This document shows positions 62,733 to 64,000 of a stretch of DNA of 64,000 nt, piece by piece (position 1 is the first letter of the stretch; each line of letters begins with the position of its first letter). The stretch comes from Clostridium sp. M62/1 (GTDB taxonomy: Bacteria; Bacillota; Clostridia; Lachnospirales; Lachnospiraceae): contig NZ_CP085988.1 in assembly GCF_020736365.1 (NCBI RefSeq), positions 2,176,001-2,240,000 on the forward strand, written 5' to 3'. A model generated the notes under the pieces. The model saw only the letters and a list, made by a program, of their open reading frames with translations. It had not been told where the DNA came from and ran no database searches. The position numbers and the translations under genes are program-made.

Positions 62733-62761
62733 TTGCACTTTTTTACAGGTTCATGTATACT
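62733..62761 (+). promoter_or_regulatory. Promoter of the flavoprotein gene
   Basis: TTGCAC (62733-62738), a 17-bp spacer and TATACT (62756-62761). The ~120-nt leader includes a CCGGAG/CTCCGG hairpin near 62808-62828. Confidence 0.65.
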
Positions 62762-62888
62762 TAACCATTATCCCGCCACGGCCGGGCAGCCCCGGAGAGA
62801 AAAGCGGCCGGAGAAAGTTATCTCCGGTTTGGCGTTCCGGTTCTGCAGCTTTTAAGCCGGGAAGGGAAACAAGGACAGGAGAATTGTC

Positions 62889-64000
62889 ATGAAGAAACAC
62901 GTACTTATCATAGGCGGCGGAGCCTCCGGGATGGCGGCTGCGATTTTTGGAGCCAGGCAGGGCGCTGAGGTAACGATTCTGGAACACATGGATCGGGTTG
63001 GAAAGAAAATTCTTTCTACAGGCAATGGAAAATGCAATCTGACCAACCGCCGTATGGAACCTGGCTGCTATCGCTGCAGCGTGCCGGAATTTCCCATGGA
63101 GGTGCTCAGCCGGTTTGGGGAAGAGGACACGGAGGCATTTTTTGAAGATCTCGGCATTGTGCTGAAGGACAGAAACGGGTATCTCTATCCGGCTTCCGGA
63201 CAGGCCTCGTCGGTGCTGGATGCCCTGAGGGCGGAACTTTCTCTTCGGGGTGTGGCTGTGGTCACAGAATGCGGACCCGTACATATAGAGGCGCCGAAAG
63301 GTCCGGCAGAAAAGTGGAGAGTGACCTGCGAGAGAGGGACATTTTTTTCGGATGCCCTGATTCTTGCCGCCGGCTCTAAAGCGGCGCCGGCCACCGGATC
63401 AGACGGAAGCGGATATAAGCTGGCAAAAAAGCTGGGACACAGGATCCTCACTCCTCTGCCGGCACTGGTGCAACTTCGGTGCAGGGAGCCGTTTTTTAAG
63501 CAGATAGCGGGGGTCAGAACCGACGTCCAGGTGAAAATTCTGGCAGAGGGGGAGGAGCTGGCCTCTGACTGCGGGGAGCTTCAGCTGACGGACTACGGAA
63601 TTTCCGGAATCCCTGTGTTTCAGGTGAGCCGGTTCGCCGCCCGGGCGCTTTACGAAAAAAAGCAGGTTACGGCAGTGATCGATTTCTGTCCGGATATGGG
63701 AAAAAAAGAAACAGGCCGTTTCCTCAGGGAGAGGAGAGAGCTTCTGGCAGAGCGGAGCGGGGAAGGCTTTTTTAACGGATGGTTAAATAAGAAGCTGGCC
63801 CTTCTGTTTCTGCGCATGGCAGGTATCCGTCCTGAGCGCCAGACGGAGAGCTTTACGGAGCGGGAGCTTTCGGCTCTGGCCCGGCTTCTTAAAGAATTTG
63901 AAACAGAGGTTGTGTCCACCAATCCCTTTGAAAACGCCCAGGTGTGCTGCGGGGGAGTGGATGTACGGGACATAAACCCTTACACGATGGAATCAAAAAT
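62889..64000 (+). CDS. FAD-dependent oxidoreductase of the HI0933/BaiN family, 3' partial
   Basis: The open frame runs off the window end after about 370 codons; full members are about 400-420 aa. The FAD-binding dinucleotide motif GGGASGMAAAIFGA is at residues 9-22, followed by the family motif LSTGNGKCNLTN (near 43-54). LAAGSKAAPATGSDGSGYKLAKKLGH is near 160. AGGAG seven bases before the ATG at 62889 fixes the start. The family includes BaiN of Clostridium scindens, a bile-acid reductase, but most members have no known substrate. Confidence 0.88.
   Translation, partial: MKKHVLIIGGGASGMAAAIFGARQGAEVTILEHMDRVGKKILSTGNGKCNLTNRRMEPGCYRCSVPEFPMEVLSRFGEEDTEAFFEDLGIVLKDRNGYLYPASGQASSVLDALRAELSLRGVAVVTECGPVHIEAPKGPAEKWRVTCERGTFFSDALILAAGSKAAPATGSDGSGYKLAKKLGHRILTPLPALVQLRCREPFFKQIAGVRTDVQVKILAEGEELASDCGELQLTDYGISGIPVFQVSRFAARALYEKKQVTAVIDFCPDMGKKETGRFLRERRELLAERSGEGFFNGWLNKKLALLFLRMAGIRPERQTESFTERELSALARLLKEFETEVVSTNPFENAQVCCGGVDVRDINPYTMESK

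Noticed and set aside
62545..62892. Plus-strand open frame of 115 codons
   Set aside because: No ribosome-binding site, no recognisable domain, and it contains the promoter and leader of the next gene.

Overview
The window reads as a chromosomal segment of an anaerobic, endospore-forming Firmicute of the class Clostridia, most likely the family Lachnospiraceae (Clostridium cluster XIVa). The evidence is spoIVA, yqfC/yqfD, a gerW (ytfJ) homologue and a SpoVB-type flippase; the long clostridial form of PRPP synthetase; a liv ABC transporter with a lipobox-bearing binding protein; a citrate lyase operon; and housekeeping synteny (prkC-rsgA-rpe-thiN, yicC-gmk-rpoZ-rimO-pgsA-cinA, rpmB divergent from yloU-fakA-recG, der-plsY-gpsA, rpsU-yqfC-yqfD-phoH-ybeY). 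Base composition is balanced except for an AT-richer insertion sequence and a few A-rich leaders. The species cannot be fixed from the sequence alone.

Layout: 1-4.7 kb, PASTA kinase (5' end cut by the window), ribosome-assembly GTPase RsgA, Rpe and thiamine pyrophosphokinase. 4.8-6.4 kb, an ECF S component and a pyridoxamine kinase behind a structured leader, read as a vitamin B6 salvage pair. 6.5-13 kb, serS, an ArsB/CitM-type permease, a zinc-ribbon mini membrane protein, a MATE exporter and RqcH. 13-19 kb, a citrate lyase locus: citXG fusion divergent from citDEF, then a LysR regulator, with two matched LysR-type boxes in the divergent control region and a six-copy 17-bp tandem repeat in the citF/LysR convergent gap. 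19-26 kb, the yicC-to-cinA housekeeping run, an uncharacterised 105-aa protein, a DUF2953 protein and GerW. 26.7-28.2 kb, a sodium:alanine symporter. 28.4-35.7 kb, a 45-aa membrane peptide between strong terminators, rpmB, yloU, fakA, recG, an S66 peptidase and prs. 36-40.6 kb, a DUF512 PDZ/radical-SAM-like protein, der, plsY and gpsA. 40.9-45.9 kb, livJHMGF. 46.2-50 kb, spoIVA, a beta-CASP nuclease-like protein and rnhA. 50.1-51.7 kb, a complete IS4-family element with 56-bp inverted repeats and a 7-bp target duplication. 51.8-53.2 kb, a membrane-anchored LprI-like protein. 53.3-64 kb, alaS, rpsU, yqfC, yqfD, phoH, ybeY, a MurJ/SpoVB-like flippase with a long basic N-terminal extension, a BofC-like protein whose Shine-Dalgarno lies inside a terminator-like hairpin, and a BaiN/HI0933-type flavoprotein cut by the window end.

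Most of the window is ordinary core genome. I saw no CRISPR array, prophage, defence island, rRNA or tRNA gene, and no wholly new multi-gene system. The signals most worth following are regulatory: the paired LysR boxes, the ECF/B6 leader, the SD-sequestering hairpin at 61.95 kb, the segmented liv operon, and the 17-bp repeat array. The least-known proteins are the 45-aa peptide, the 105-aa protein and the LprI-like surface protein downstream of the insertion sequence.
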